From assembly GCF_900112135.1 (NCBI RefSeq), contig NZ_FOLC01000020.1, positions 25,437 to 89,436 of the forward strand: DNA of 64,000 nucleotides, in the 5' to 3' direction. Positions 45,571-54,001 of this stretch are shown piece after piece. Origin of the DNA: Collimonas sp. OK412. Lineage in GTDB: Bacteria; Pseudomonadota; Gammaproteobacteria; Burkholderiales; Burkholderiaceae_D. The notes under the pieces are model-generated. The model was not told the DNA's origin. It was given only the letters and a program-made list of their open reading frames with translations, and ran no database searches. How positions within the stretch are numbered: position 1 is the stretch's first letter; each line of letters opens with the position of its first letter. The position numbers and the translations under genes are program-made.

Positions 45571-47829
45571 TTAGAAGTCGTACTGGACCGACAGGCGAGC
45601 CGTGCGCGGCGCACCCAGGTGCAGGTAACCGTCGCCGATGTATTCGCCGACATCTTTCCAGTAACGCTTGTCGAACAGATTGTCCACGCTCAGGCGCAGC
45701 ACGGTGGAGTGGCCCCACCAGCTGGTCTTGTAGCGTAGGCCGGCGTTGAACAGATGGTAGGCCGGCACATCGACGTTGCCCTCCCGCGTCGCCGCCTTGC
45801 TGCCGCTGTACTGCCAGCCGCCCAGCAGGCTCAGGCCGGCGACCTCGGGTACGGCATAAGCGGCATACAGGGCCGCGCGCAAGCGCGGCACGTTGATCGC
45901 CTGGTGGCCGTCGTAAGCCGGCGTGCCGGTGTCTTCGGCGCGCGCCTGGATCAATGCCAGGCTAGCCGTCAGCCGCAGCTGCTTGCTGACCTGGCCGGCC
46001 GCGCTCAGTTCGATCCCGCGGTGGGTTTCGGTACCTTGCTGGACGTAGCTGAAACCGCCTGCGTCCGGCATCGGATATTCGTAAGGCTTGCTCATCTGGA
46101 AGATCGCCGCGCTCAGGCTGAGCTGGTCCAGCCAGTCGTATTTGACGCCTGCCTCGATCTGGCGCGACACGGTCGGCGGCAGGAAGGCGAAGGCATTCTC
46201 GGTCCACCACGGCGCCTGGCCGCCCATCGTCAAGCCTTTGCTGTAGCTGGTGTATAGCGACAGGTCGGCTTGCGGCTTGTAGACCAGGGCAATCTGCGGC
46301 AACAGCAATGTCTTGTCGGTGGTGCGCGTCGCCGCGCCGGTGATGTCCAGCGCCCGTTCGTTGACCCACACCTGGCGCGCGCCGGCGATCAGCTGCCATT
46401 GCGGATTGAAGCTGAGGCGGTCGACGGCAAACAGGGCTTTCTGCCGGCTGTCCAGGCGCAGGTAGGAAGCGTCCGGCGTCAATGCCGATGGTGCGTAGAC
46501 GACCGGGTTCGGGTTATAGATATTGTCGCTGCCGACATATTCATTGACGCCGTCGCTCTGCGACACGGTGCGGCGGAAAGTGCTGGCGCCCAGGGTCAGG
46601 TCGTGGCGCAGCTTGCCGGTATCGAGACGGCCCTGCAGCACGGCTTGCAGCTGGTCGTTGCGCCGCGTGTCGTCGGGAAAACGATAGTCGTAGATATCGA
46701 AATCGCCGCCGGCGCTGAAGTAGCGGGCCGGGGTTCCGCCCTCGCCGCAAGTGCTGCCGTAACCGCAGCCATAAGGAAACGCCGAGTTGTCGTCGATCAC
46801 CACCCGGCTGCGGCTGGCGGCTACATAAGCGTGCCAGTCCGGCGCCAGCTCGAGATCCAGGCGCAGGTTCAGGTTCAGCGAATTGATCGTCACCGGCTTG
46901 GCCCACGGCTGCGCGCCCAGCAGCTTGCTCGGCGACACGTCGCTTGGAATGACGGTGCCGCCCAACAGCTGGTAGCCGGGCGCCGAACGTTGTTCGCGAT
47001 GCTGGTATTCGGCGTCGAACTGCAGCCGCGCCTGCGGCGTGATCACCCAGTCAGCCGCCAGCGAGGCGAAATTGCGCTGGCCGTCGGTATCGTTCACATA
47101 TGAATGCAGGGTTTCATGGGCGGCATTGATGCGGATGCCGAATTGCTTTTGCTCGCCGAACAGGGTCCCGATATCGGCCGCCAGGTAACGCGAACCGCGC
47201 GAATCGGTTTCCAGCGTCACCGAACGCACGTCGGCCGGCCGCTTGGTCACGTAGTTGATCAGGCCGCCGGGCGCCGCCATGCCGCTTTGCAGGCCGGCCA
47301 GACCCTTCAGGATTTCGACGCTCTCCTTGTTTTCCAGCGCCACGTTCTGTTCGCCGGCAATGCTCATGCCGTTGATCTGGTAGCTGGAAGCAAGGTCCAG
47401 CGCAAAACCGCGGATGGTGAAGTTTTCGTAGTAGCCGACCGGCGTGTAATTGTCGCCGACCGCGGCATCGTTGCGCACCACCTCGCTCAGCAGGCGCGAT
47501 TGCTGGTCGTCGAGCTGACCGCGCGTGACGACTGAAATCGAAGCGGGGGTATCGAGCAGCGAAGCCTGGCCGAATGTGGCAACCGAAGCCGAGCTCTTGC
47601 GATAACTGTCGGCGCCGGTACCGGCGCCAGTCACGGTAATGGTCGGCAGGACCGGATCGCCATCCGCCTTGGCCGACGCGCCTGGCGCCGTTTCCTTTTG
47701 ATCGGGAACGCCCTGTCCATGCGCCATCTGGGCGGCCGCCGCGGCAATCAGGGTGATCAGGAATTTTCTTTTGGCCGGGAGCTGCAAGCCGCCGCCAAAC
47801 ATCGGGTAAAACTCTTTTATATTTATCAT
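45571..47829 (-). CDS. TonB-dependent outer-membrane receptor
   Basis: A 752-residue TonB-dependent receptor from ATG 47829 (47802 is also possible). A hydrophobic stretch FLITLIAAAAAQMAHG is a signal peptide. PTITVTGAG resembles a TonB box, and DTPASISVVTRGQLDDQQ begins the plug (about residues 75-210), which contains NGMSIAGEQNVALENKESV and GLAGLQSGMAAPGGLINYV. The 22-strand barrel follows and ends in LSVQYDF with the C-terminal Phe. It resembles siderophore-type receptors, but its cotranscribed kinase and PnuC suggest a vitamin substrate. It is 20 bases from the kinase gene. Confidence 0.9.
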   Translation of the reverse strand: MINIKEFYPMFGGGLQLPAKRKFLITLIAAAAAQMAHGQGVPDQKETAPGASAKADGDPVLPTITVTGAGTGADSYRKSSASVATFGQASLLDTPASISVVTRGQLDDQQSRLLSEVVRNDAAVGDNYTPVGYYENFTIRGFALDLASSYQINGMSIAGEQNVALENKESVEILKGLAGLQSGMAAPGGLINYVTKRPADVRSVTLETDSRGSRYLAADIGTLFGEQKQFGIRINAAHETLHSYVNDTDGQRNFASLAADWVITPQARLQFDAEYQHREQRSAPGYQLLGGTVIPSDVSPSKLLGAQPWAKPVTINSLNLNLRLDLELAPDWHAYVAASRSRVVIDDNSAFPYGCGYGSTCGEGGTPARYFSAGGDFDIYDYRFPDDTRRNDQLQAVLQGRLDTGKLRHDLTLGASTFRRTVSQSDGVNEYVGSDNIYNPNPVVYAPSALTPDASYLRLDSRQKALFAVDRLSFNPQWQLIAGARQVWVNERALDITGAATRTTDKTLLLPQIALVYKPQADLSLYTSYSKGLTMGGQAPWWTENAFAFLPPTVSRQIEAGVKYDWLDQLSLSAAIFQMSKPYEYPMPDAGGFSYVQQGTETHRGIELSAAGQVSKQLRLTASLALIQARAEDTGTPAYDGHQAINVPRLRAALYAAYAVPEVAGLSLLGGWQYSGSKAATREGNVDVPAYHLFNAGLRYKTSWWGHSTVLRLSVDNLFDKRYWKDVGEYIGDGYLHLGAPRTARLSVQYDF

Positions 47830-47873
47830 TACTTTATTGCCAGTCCAAAACCGAAGTCCGCGCTGCCTGTCCT

Positions 47874-48782
47874 TTATACCCTGCGGGTGCCGGTATCGAC
47901 AGCCTTGGTCTGTCCCGATTCCAGCGTAAACCCGGCGCCGGAATCGGTGCCCAGCACTTTCACCAGGTAGGGCATCAGCTCTTTGAGCATCGGTTCCAGC
48001 GTCCACGGCGGGTTGATCACGAACATGCCGCTGCTGTGCAGGCCGAAGCCGTCCGGCGACGGCGTCTTCACCGTCAGCGTGACGTTCAGCCAGCCATTCG
48101 CCTTCATGCGCTTGAGCTTGTCCGGCATCTGGCGCGATTCCATGCGGTTCAGCAGCGGATACCAGACGGCGTAAGTGCCGGTGGAGAAACGCGTGAGCGC
48201 ATCTTCGATGGTGTTCTTGACGTGGCGGTAGTCTTCTTTCACCTCATATGGCGGATCGATCAGCACCAGGCCGCGGCGCGACGGCGGCGGCAGCAAGGCC
48301 TTCAGGCCGAGGAAGCCGTCGCCCAGCTGGATCATGACGCGCTTGCCGCGGCCGTTGCCGCGCGGGTTGCGCTCCGCTTCCAGGCGGCGGAAATTATCCG
48401 TCAGGATCTTGCCGTCGCTCGGATGCAGCTCAAACAGGCGCAGGCGATCCTGCTCGCGCATGACGGCATCGGCGCAATACGGTGAACCCGGGTAATAACG
48501 CAGCTTGCCGTCCGGGTTGAGCTGCCTGACGACATCCACGTATTCCGCCACAGCCGGCGGCAGGTCCTTGCGGTCCCAGAGGCGGCTGATGCCGGTCTCG
48601 AACTCGGCGTTTTTCGACGCGTAGCCGCCATCCAGCGCATATACGCCGGCGCCGGCATGGGTGTCGATCACCATGTAGGAGGTGTCTTTCTGGCCCAGGT
48701 AACGCAACAGCTGGATGGTGACCAAGTGCTTCAGCACGTCGGCATGATTGCCCGCATGGAAGGCATGGCGGTAACTCAACAT
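47874..48782 (-). CDS. rlmJ: 23S rRNA (adenine(2030)-N6)-methyltransferase RlmJ
   Basis: A 302-residue SAM-dependent methyltransferase. The family start MLSYRHAFHAGNHADVLKH is seen, as are YMVIDTHAGAGVYAL (SAM site), LVLIDPPYEVKEDY (catalytic DPPY) and the C-terminal MFVINPPW. RlmJ methylates A2030 of 23S rRNA. ATG 48782 was chosen over 48815. It is immediately upstream of the TonB receptor gene (44 bases), so readthrough is possible. Slightly longer than E. coli RlmJ. Confidence 0.94.
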   Translation of the reverse strand: MLSYRHAFHAGNHADVLKHLVTIQLLRYLGQKDTSYMVIDTHAGAGVYALDGGYASKNAEFETGISRLWDRKDLPPAVAEYVDVVRQLNPDGKLRYYPGSPYCADAVMREQDRLRLFELHPSDGKILTDNFRRLEAERNPRGNGRGKRVMIQLGDGFLGLKALLPPPSRRGLVLIDPPYEVKEDYRHVKNTIEDALTRFSTGTYAVWYPLLNRMESRQMPDKLKRMKANGWLNVTLTVKTPSPDGFGLHSSGMFVINPPWTLEPMLKELMPYLVKVLGTDSGAGFTLESGQTKAVDTGTRRV

Positions 48783-49183
48783 AGGAAACTCTATCGTGGT
48801 GAAGGGTGTTGCCACACTCTACATCAAAGCGCCGGTCGGCTGCCGTGTAAAGGTATGGCGTAGATGGCTCGGGAGCTGCGCAGCGCATGCCGCCCGTGCG
48901 CAAACGACCCGCATTTTAACCTAGATTCGGTAGTTGACCGCTCACTGGCCCTGTGAAGCCCGATATGCATCTGCCTCCGCTCTTTCGATAAATCCCGCTA
49001 CTGGATTGAGAGCGCTACGGGAGCGATTGCACACTTTTCCGGCCCTCTGGCGTCGTTGCTCCTCCTAGTGGAATTACAGTCCACGTCGTCGTCGCGCCTA
49101 GCCAGAGGGCCGAAAAAATGCACACTCGCTCCCGTTCAACTACCGAATCTAGGTTAACCATCGCAGCATTCGATAAGAAAAAG
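48783..49183. other. Gene-free stretch between rlmJ and the downstream hypothetical gene
   Basis: Four hundred bases without a coding region. Most is the MITE-like element at 48916-49157; the 130 bases before it hold the upstream part of rlmJ with no recognisable promoter. Confidence 0.6.
48916..49157. mobile_element. MITE-like element with perfect 22-bp terminal inverted repeats
   Basis: A 242-base non-coding element bounded by TTAACCTAGATTCGGTAGTT + GA (48916-48937) and its exact complement (49136-49157). The outermost TTAA is a possible target-site sequence. Inside are a 12-bp arm CGGCCCTCTGGC (about 49041) paired with GCCAGAGGGCCG (about 49101-49112), and 10-bp arms ACGGGAGCGA/TCGCTCCCGT. 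No ORF of useful length is present. This is how a miniature inverted-repeat element looks. Confidence 0.8.
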
Positions 49184-49729
49184 CTATTCGATAGATGATT
49201 GCATTTTCAACATCTCTTCCGCCACCTTGACGCAGGCTTCGATGTGGCGGTTGCCTATGGCCCGGAAGGCGGAAAAGCCGATTGCCGCCGACACCATCTG
49301 GCCGGCGATCGGCACCAGCCGGGTGGCGTTCTTGGAGAGCACCTTGACGCCGCTGCGGGTCAGGATTTTCAGCATGAGTTCACGCGTCACCGCCCGCCCG
49401 ATAAGCGTGCTGCCGAGGCCGACGATGGTGCTGTAGGTAGCCACCTTGAGTTTTGGCTGGAGTTTGTCGATCTGCTGCGGCGTCAGGCCGAACTCGGCGT
49501 TGATATCTTCGATCAGCCGCGACAGCAGGTGGATGTCGACCGCGATATCGACGCCCAAGATCGGCAGCGCCGAAGCGCCGGCCGACAGCAAGGCTCGCTT
49601 CGCCACCATCTGGCGGCAGCGGTGGCGCACCGCGTGCAGCGCACGCTCGGTAGCGGGGATCAGGACCAGATCAGCCTGCCTGGACGGCATCTTGCGTCCA
49701 GGCAGGCGGCCACGCAAGGCGTCCAGCAT
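49184..49729 (-). CDS. Hypothetical membrane-associated protein (DUF697/EcsC-like)
   Basis: A 181-residue protein with two hydrophobic stretches (about residues 50-70 and 138-160), including ASALPILGVDIAVDIHLLS and AGQMVSAAIGFSAFRAIGN. The pattern resembles DUF697/EcsC-type proteins, but I cannot assign a family with confidence. The ATG at 49729 overlaps the stop of the GlsB-type gene (TGATG), so the two are coupled. Function unknown, probably linked to the membrane stress role of its partner. Confidence 0.6.
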   Translation of the reverse strand: MLDALRGRLPGRKMPSRQADLVLIPATERALHAVRHRCRQMVAKRALLSAGASALPILGVDIAVDIHLLSRLIEDINAEFGLTPQQIDKLQPKLKVATYSTIVGLGSTLIGRAVTRELMLKILTRSGVKVLSKNATRLVPIAGQMVSAAIGFSAFRAIGNRHIEACVKVAEEMLKMQSSIE

Positions 49730-49983
49730 CAGCTAGCTGCCTTGCCTTTGACAAAGCCGTAAATCAGCAACAGGATCAAAGCGCCGACGATCGAGCCGAT
49801 AAAACCCGCACCTTGGCCGGCGTGGTACCAGCCGAGAGCCTGGCCGATATAACCAGCCAAAAACGAACCGGCAATACCCAGCAAGGTAGTCACGATAAAA
49901 CCCATGTTTTCCTTCCCTGGATGAAGGAATTTAGCAATCACGCCGACGATGAAACCTACGATGATTGTCCACAGAATTTCCAT
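49729..49983 (-). CDS. GlsB/YeaQ/YmgE family membrane protein
   Basis: An 84-residue protein with three transmembrane helices (about 3-20, 30-48 and 57-78), starting MEILWTIIVGFIVGVIAKF and containing HPGKENMGFIVTTLLGIAGS. This is the transglycosylase-associated/YmgE family linked to stress response. The function is not known in detail. It is upstream of, and overlaps, the hypothetical partner gene. Confidence 0.85.
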   Translation of the reverse strand: MEILWTIIVGFIVGVIAKFLHPGKENMGFIVTTLLGIAGSFLAGYIGQALGWYHAGQGAGFIGSIVGALILLLIYGFVKGKAAS

Positions 49984-50126
49984 TGCTGCTCCTAAGAGTT
50001 GATATTGTTTGCGGGGCGGCTGCCTTGGGCAAAGCCGGTGGCCCGCTGTCCAATATAGAGCAAACTCCGGCCGTACGCAGCGATTGCGAGGTAAATTTAT
50101 GTGAAATATTATCTCGGCAACATTAT

Positions 50127-51890
50127 TCAGGCGTGCAGCTCCTTCGAGCGGTCCAGCCGGAAATACGCATCCAGCAAGGAGGTCTTGTAGACCGCGCCCA
50201 GCAGTTCCGGGTCTTCATGGCTGCGCACCACCGGCAGCCGCTCGCCCTGGTGGTCAAGGAAAGACTGCAAGGCGTCGCCCAGCGACATCTCCGGCGTCAC
50301 CACATGCAGGAATTCGCGCCGCACGAAATCGGCAGCCACCTTCTCTTGCGTCTCGCTCTTCTCCAGCAGGCAGGAAGTAATGTCTTGCAAAGCCACCACG
50401 CCGCAATAACGATTACGCTGGTCGACGACGTAGATGTATTTCACCGGATACTTCAGGAACATGCCGCTGATTTCGGCAAACGGCGCCGTCAGCGGCAGCA
50501 CGGTGTCCGCCGGCCGGATCAGCTCGCTCATGTGGATGCCGCGCAGGCGCACCCGTTCCTGCGCATCGCGGTTGCGCTTGATCGTGATGTCGTACATGGA
50601 GGCGCCGTTGATGCTGCGTGCAACGAAATAAGCCACCACGCAGGACAGCATCAGCGGCAGCACCACCTGGTAGCTCAGGGTCATCTCGAAAATCATCAGG
50701 ATCGCCATCAGCGGCGCGCTGGTGGCCGCCGCCAGGAAGGCGCCCATGCCCACCATGGCATACGCGAACGGCGCCGAGGTAAGGTCCGGCAGCACGATAT
50801 GCAGCAGCTGCCCGAACAGATAGCCGATGGCGGCGCCGACGAACAAGGTCGGCGTGAAGATGCCGCCGACCGCGCCGGAACCGGTGGTGATGGCGGTGGC
50901 CAGGACCTTGAACACCAGCATCAGCAATACGCTCCACCACAGCCAGGGCGTATGCAGCAGCGAATTGACCACGCTGTAGCCGTTGCCCCATACCTCCGGC
51001 AGCCAGATCGAAATCAGGCCCACCAGCAAACCTCCCAGCGCCAGCCGCGGCGGCAGCGGCAAGGCGGTCCGGGTAAACAATTTCTTGGAAAATGCCAGCA
51101 AACGCAGGAATTGCGGCGCCGCAACTCCTGCCATGATGCCCAGCAGGACGAACCACAGGATCTCGATGCCGGCGACCGGCGGGAACGGCGGCATCTCGTA
51201 GGCCGGATGGTAGCCGGGCAATTCGCGCATGGTGATGTTGGCGACCACCGACGCCACCACCACCGGCCCGAAGCTTTCCATGACGATCGCGCCCAGCACG
51301 ATTTCAGTAACGAAAAAAGCGCCGGCGATCGGCGCGTTGTAGGCCGAAGTAATCCCCGCTGCGGCGCCGCACGCCACCAGCAGGCGCAAGCGGGCCGGAC
51401 TGAAATGCGTGAAGCGGCCTACCAGCGATGCCGCCAGCGCCGCCAGCTGCACCATCGGCCCTTCACGCCCGATCGAGCCGCCGGAAACCACCGTCGCCAG
51501 CGAGGAAAGGCTGCGCAGCAGGCTTTGCCGCACCGGGATGTTGCCGTCGCCGATAGCCACCGCTTCCATGTAATCCGAGGTCGCGCTGGACGGCACGCGC
51601 TTCGCCAGCACCAGGATCGCCCCGGCCAGCAGGCCGCCCGCGGCCGGCAGCAACAGGCGCATCCACCATGGCAGGCTCTTGGCCATGGCGACAAAACTGC
51701 CGCTATGGCCGGTCAGCAGCGACTGCAAACCGTAGATGCATTCGCGGAACAGCACTGTCGCCAGCGCACCCAGGAAACCGACCACCGCTGCCCATAGCAG
51801 CATCGAATGGCTTTCGGAAAAATGGAACAGGCGTTGCAGGCGGATCCGGTATCTTAGGAGTGTGCTGCGCGCGGTGCTGCGTGAGGGCAT
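50127..51890 (-). CDS. CLC-family chloride channel/transporter with CBS domains
   Basis: A CLC protein of about 587 residues from ATG 51890 (a TTG at 51935 overlapping the upstream gene could extend it by 15). Selectivity motifs are GSIGREGPMVQ, with the gating Glu, and GGIFTPTLFVGAA; the family's GSGAVGG turn is present. Two C-terminal CBS domains occupy about residues 450-580 (RPADTVLPLTAPFAEIS and VTPEMSLGDALQSFL). It moves Cl- or exchanges Cl- for H+ across the inner membrane. It is downstream of the ModE-like gene, which overlaps the alternative start. Confidence 0.9.
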   Translation of the reverse strand: MPSRSTARSTLLRYRIRLQRLFHFSESHSMLLWAAVVGFLGALATVLFRECIYGLQSLLTGHSGSFVAMAKSLPWWMRLLLPAAGGLLAGAILVLAKRVPSSATSDYMEAVAIGDGNIPVRQSLLRSLSSLATVVSGGSIGREGPMVQLAALAASLVGRFTHFSPARLRLLVACGAAAGITSAYNAPIAGAFFVTEIVLGAIVMESFGPVVVASVVANITMRELPGYHPAYEMPPFPPVAGIEILWFVLLGIMAGVAAPQFLRLLAFSKKLFTRTALPLPPRLALGGLLVGLISIWLPEVWGNGYSVVNSLLHTPWLWWSVLLMLVFKVLATAITTGSGAVGGIFTPTLFVGAAIGYLFGQLLHIVLPDLTSAPFAYAMVGMGAFLAAATSAPLMAILMIFEMTLSYQVVLPLMLSCVVAYFVARSINGASMYDITIKRNRDAQERVRLRGIHMSELIRPADTVLPLTAPFAEISGMFLKYPVKYIYVVDQRNRYCGVVALQDITSCLLEKSETQEKVAADFVRREFLHVVTPEMSLGDALQSFLDHQGERLPVVRSHEDPELLGAVYKTSLLDAYFRLDRSKELHA

Positions 51891-51931
51891 GGTGGCTGGT
51901 CGCAAAGAGATATGGTTGGAATGCAGCTGCG

Positions 51932-52300
51932 TCAATCGGCTGCGGGGCTGCCGGGCGCAGCCATCAGCGCGTCGAAGTACGCCATATCCGCGGCTACCGC
52001 CGCTTCCGCCTTGCTTTGCATGGCTTGGTAACGGGCGATGACTTCATGCCCGCTGGCCGTTACCTGGGCGCCGCCGCCTTTGGCGCCTCCGGTCGCAGTA
52101 GCCACCAGCGGCAACTTGAAGCATTGGTTCATCGCCTCGACCAGCAGCCAGGCGCGACGGTATGACATGCCTAGCGAACGCGCCGCCGCAGAAATCGAAC
52201 CGCTCTGATGGATGGCCAGCAGCAACGCTGCCTTGCCGGGACCGAAGGCGATTGCATCGCCCTGCAACACTCTGAGCCGAATCGATTTGGAATTTGCCAT
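51932..52300 (-). CDS. ModE-like winged-helix regulator lacking Mop domains
   Basis: A 122-residue protein with a single LysR/ModE-type winged HTH (residues 8-75): GPGKAALLLAIHQSGSISAA and SLGMSYRRAWLLVEAMN are near-diagnostic of the ModE N-terminal domain. The C-terminal molybdate-binding Mop domains of full ModE (about 260 residues) are absent, so it cannot bind molybdate the same way. It is divergent from modA over a 168-base gap with a candidate operator and is the likely regulator of modABC. Confidence 0.85.
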   Translation of the reverse strand: MANSKSIRLRVLQGDAIAFGPGKAALLLAIHQSGSISAAARSLGMSYRRAWLLVEAMNQCFKLPLVATATGGAKGGGAQVTASGHEVIARYQAMQSKAEAAVAADMAYFDALMAAPGSPAAD

Positions 52301-52404
52301 ATGCGGGATTGTAGCAAGGAGGTAGCGGCACACCAGATATTTTGTTGGCAGACTCGCCATGCCGGCAAGATTTCACGCAGGCTCGGTGTTTTAAAGTTGA
52401 CCTA

Positions 52405-52428
52405 CGCTATATCCTGCCATATATTTCG
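52405..52428. promoter_or_regulatory. Candidate ModE-type operator upstream of modA
   Basis: CGCTATAT, six spacer bases, then ATATATTTCG forms an imperfect inverted repeat like the ModE site (CGxTATAT and its mirror). It lies about 45 bases upstream of the modA start and between the divergent genes for the ModE-like regulator and modA. Confidence 0.6.
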
Positions 52429-52468
52429 ATGTTGCCGATCTTGCCATCCACTGTCCAGGAGACATTCC

Positions 52469-53230
52469 ATGTTGTGCCGCCTCAAACGCCTCGTTCTTGC
52501 CAGCGCCCTCCCCTTGTTGCTGTTGACGCCGGTTGCCCACGCGGCCGACCTGGTGGTCTCGGCTGCCGCCAGCCTGACCAATGCTTTCAAGGATCTCAGC
52601 CAGTCGTTTGAAGCGCAGAACCCGGACACCAAGGTGATCCTCAACTTTGCCGCCTCCGATATCTTGCTGCAGCAGATCATCAAAGGCGCGCCGGCCGACG
52701 TATTCGCTTCGGCCGACCAGGAAGCCATGAACAAGGCCGAAGCCGAAAAGGCAGTGGTGGCCGGCAGCCGCAAGAATTTCGCCAATAACCAGATCGTGCT
52801 GATCGTGCCGGCCGACAGCCAGCTGCACATCCAGCAATTGCAGGACCTGGCGCAGCCGGCGGTCAAGCGCGTAGCCTACGGCAATCCGGCTTCGGTGCCG
52901 GTCGGCCGCTACACCAAGGCCGCCCTGGAACACGCCAACCTGTGGGACGCGGTTGCCGCCAAGGGCGTGCCGGCGCAAAACGTGCGCCAGAGCCTGGACT
53001 ATGTGGCGCGCGGCGAAGTCGACGCCGGCTTCGTTTTTTCCACCGACGCCGCGATCATGCCGGACAAGGTCAAGGTTGCACTGCGCGTACCTTCGCAAAC
53101 CGCGGTCAGTTATCCGATCGCCGTCACCAGCAACACCAAACAGGCTGACATGGCGGCCAAGTTCGTCGCCTACGTACTGTCGCCGGCCGGCCAGGCCACG
53201 CTGGCGCGCTACGGTTTCTTGAAACCCTGA
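52469..53230 (+). CDS. modA: Molybdate ABC transporter substrate-binding protein
   Basis: A 253-residue periplasmic binding protein with a signal peptide (LALASALPLLLLTPVAHA-like; cleavage near AHA|ADLVV). DLVVSAAASLTNAFKDLS opens the mature protein, and the molybdate pocket is visible in NFAASDILLQQI, GAPADVFASADQEAM and GNPASVPVGRYTK. It binds molybdate or tungstate and delivers it to ModB. ATG 52469 was chosen after the AGGAGA RBS. It begins the modABC operon. Confidence 0.94.
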   Translation: MLCRLKRLVLASALPLLLLTPVAHAADLVVSAAASLTNAFKDLSQSFEAQNPDTKVILNFAASDILLQQIIKGAPADVFASADQEAMNKAEAEKAVVAGSRKNFANNQIVLIVPADSQLHIQQLQDLAQPAVKRVAYGNPASVPVGRYTKAALEHANLWDAVAAKGVPAQNVRQSLDYVARGEVDAGFVFSTDAAIMPDKVKVALRVPSQTAVSYPIAVTSNTKQADMAAKFVAYVLSPAGQATLARYGFLKP

Positions 53231-53313
53231 TGACAGAGTGTTATCGTCAAGTTCTTCCGCACGAGATCAAGCGCATCACATCAAGGGTAAGTAGTGAATA
53301 GAAAGCAGAAGCC

Positions 53314-53991
53314 ATGAACAATGGGGCCTGGGTCGCCCTCCTGCTGTCGCTGAAAGTTGCCGGCTGGGCTACCCTGCTCAACATGCTGCTTGGGGTCGCC
53401 GCCGCCTATGGCCTGTCGCGCTGGCGTTCGCCGGCGCGCGACCTGGTCGACGCCGTCCTGACCCTGCCGCTGGTGCTGCCGCCGACCGTGCTCGGCTACT
53501 ATCTGCTGGTGCTGCTGGGCCGCCGCGGCGTGTTCGGCGCCTGGCTGGAAAAATGGGGCATCGAACTGGTATTCACCTGGCAAGGCGCGGTGATCGCGGC
53601 CACCATCGTCGCCTTTCCGCTGGTGCTCAAGTCAGCCCGCGCCGCTTTTGACAATGTCGACGTACAGCTCGAAAACGCCGCCCGCGTGCTGGGCGTATCC
53701 GAGGCCGGCGTGTTCTTCCGCGTCACCTTGCCGCTGGCCTCCAAGGGCATTGCCGCCGGCGTATTGCTGGCGTTTGCACGCGCGCTAGGAGAGTTCGGCG
53801 CCACCCTGATGATTGCCGGCAACCTGCCGGGGCGCACCCAGACTTTGTCGGTCGCCATCTATGAAGCGGTGCAGGCAGGCGACGACCAGACCGCCAACCT
53901 GCTGGTGCTGATCACTTCGGCCACCTGCATCGTGGTGCTGCTGATCGCCGGCCGCCTGTTACCGAAAAGCCAGCGGCGCAGGCAATCATGA
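53314..53991 (+). CDS. modB: Molybdate ABC transporter permease
   Basis: A 225-residue inner-membrane permease with about five helices. The EAA-type loop for ATPase contact is in ENAARVLGVSEAGVFFRVTLP, and GEFGATLMIAGNLPGRTQTL is a ModB hallmark. The gap to modA is 83 bases and to modC 10. With ModA and ModC it imports molybdate. Full length. Confidence 0.94.
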   Translation: MNNGAWVALLLSLKVAGWATLLNMLLGVAAAYGLSRWRSPARDLVDAVLTLPLVLPPTVLGYYLLVLLGRRGVFGAWLEKWGIELVFTWQGAVIAATIVAFPLVLKSARAAFDNVDVQLENAARVLGVSEAGVFFRVTLPLASKGIAAGVLLAFARALGEFGATLMIAGNLPGRTQTLSVAIYEAVQAGDDQTANLLVLITSATCIVVLLIAGRLLPKSQRRRQS

Positions 53992-54001
53992 CGAATTTCC
54001 T

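Noticed and set aside
47830..47873. TPP or other riboswitch upstream of the TonB receptor
   Set aside because: Only 44 bases lie between rlmJ and the receptor start, too short for a known vitamin riboswitch, and no THI-box sequence is visible.
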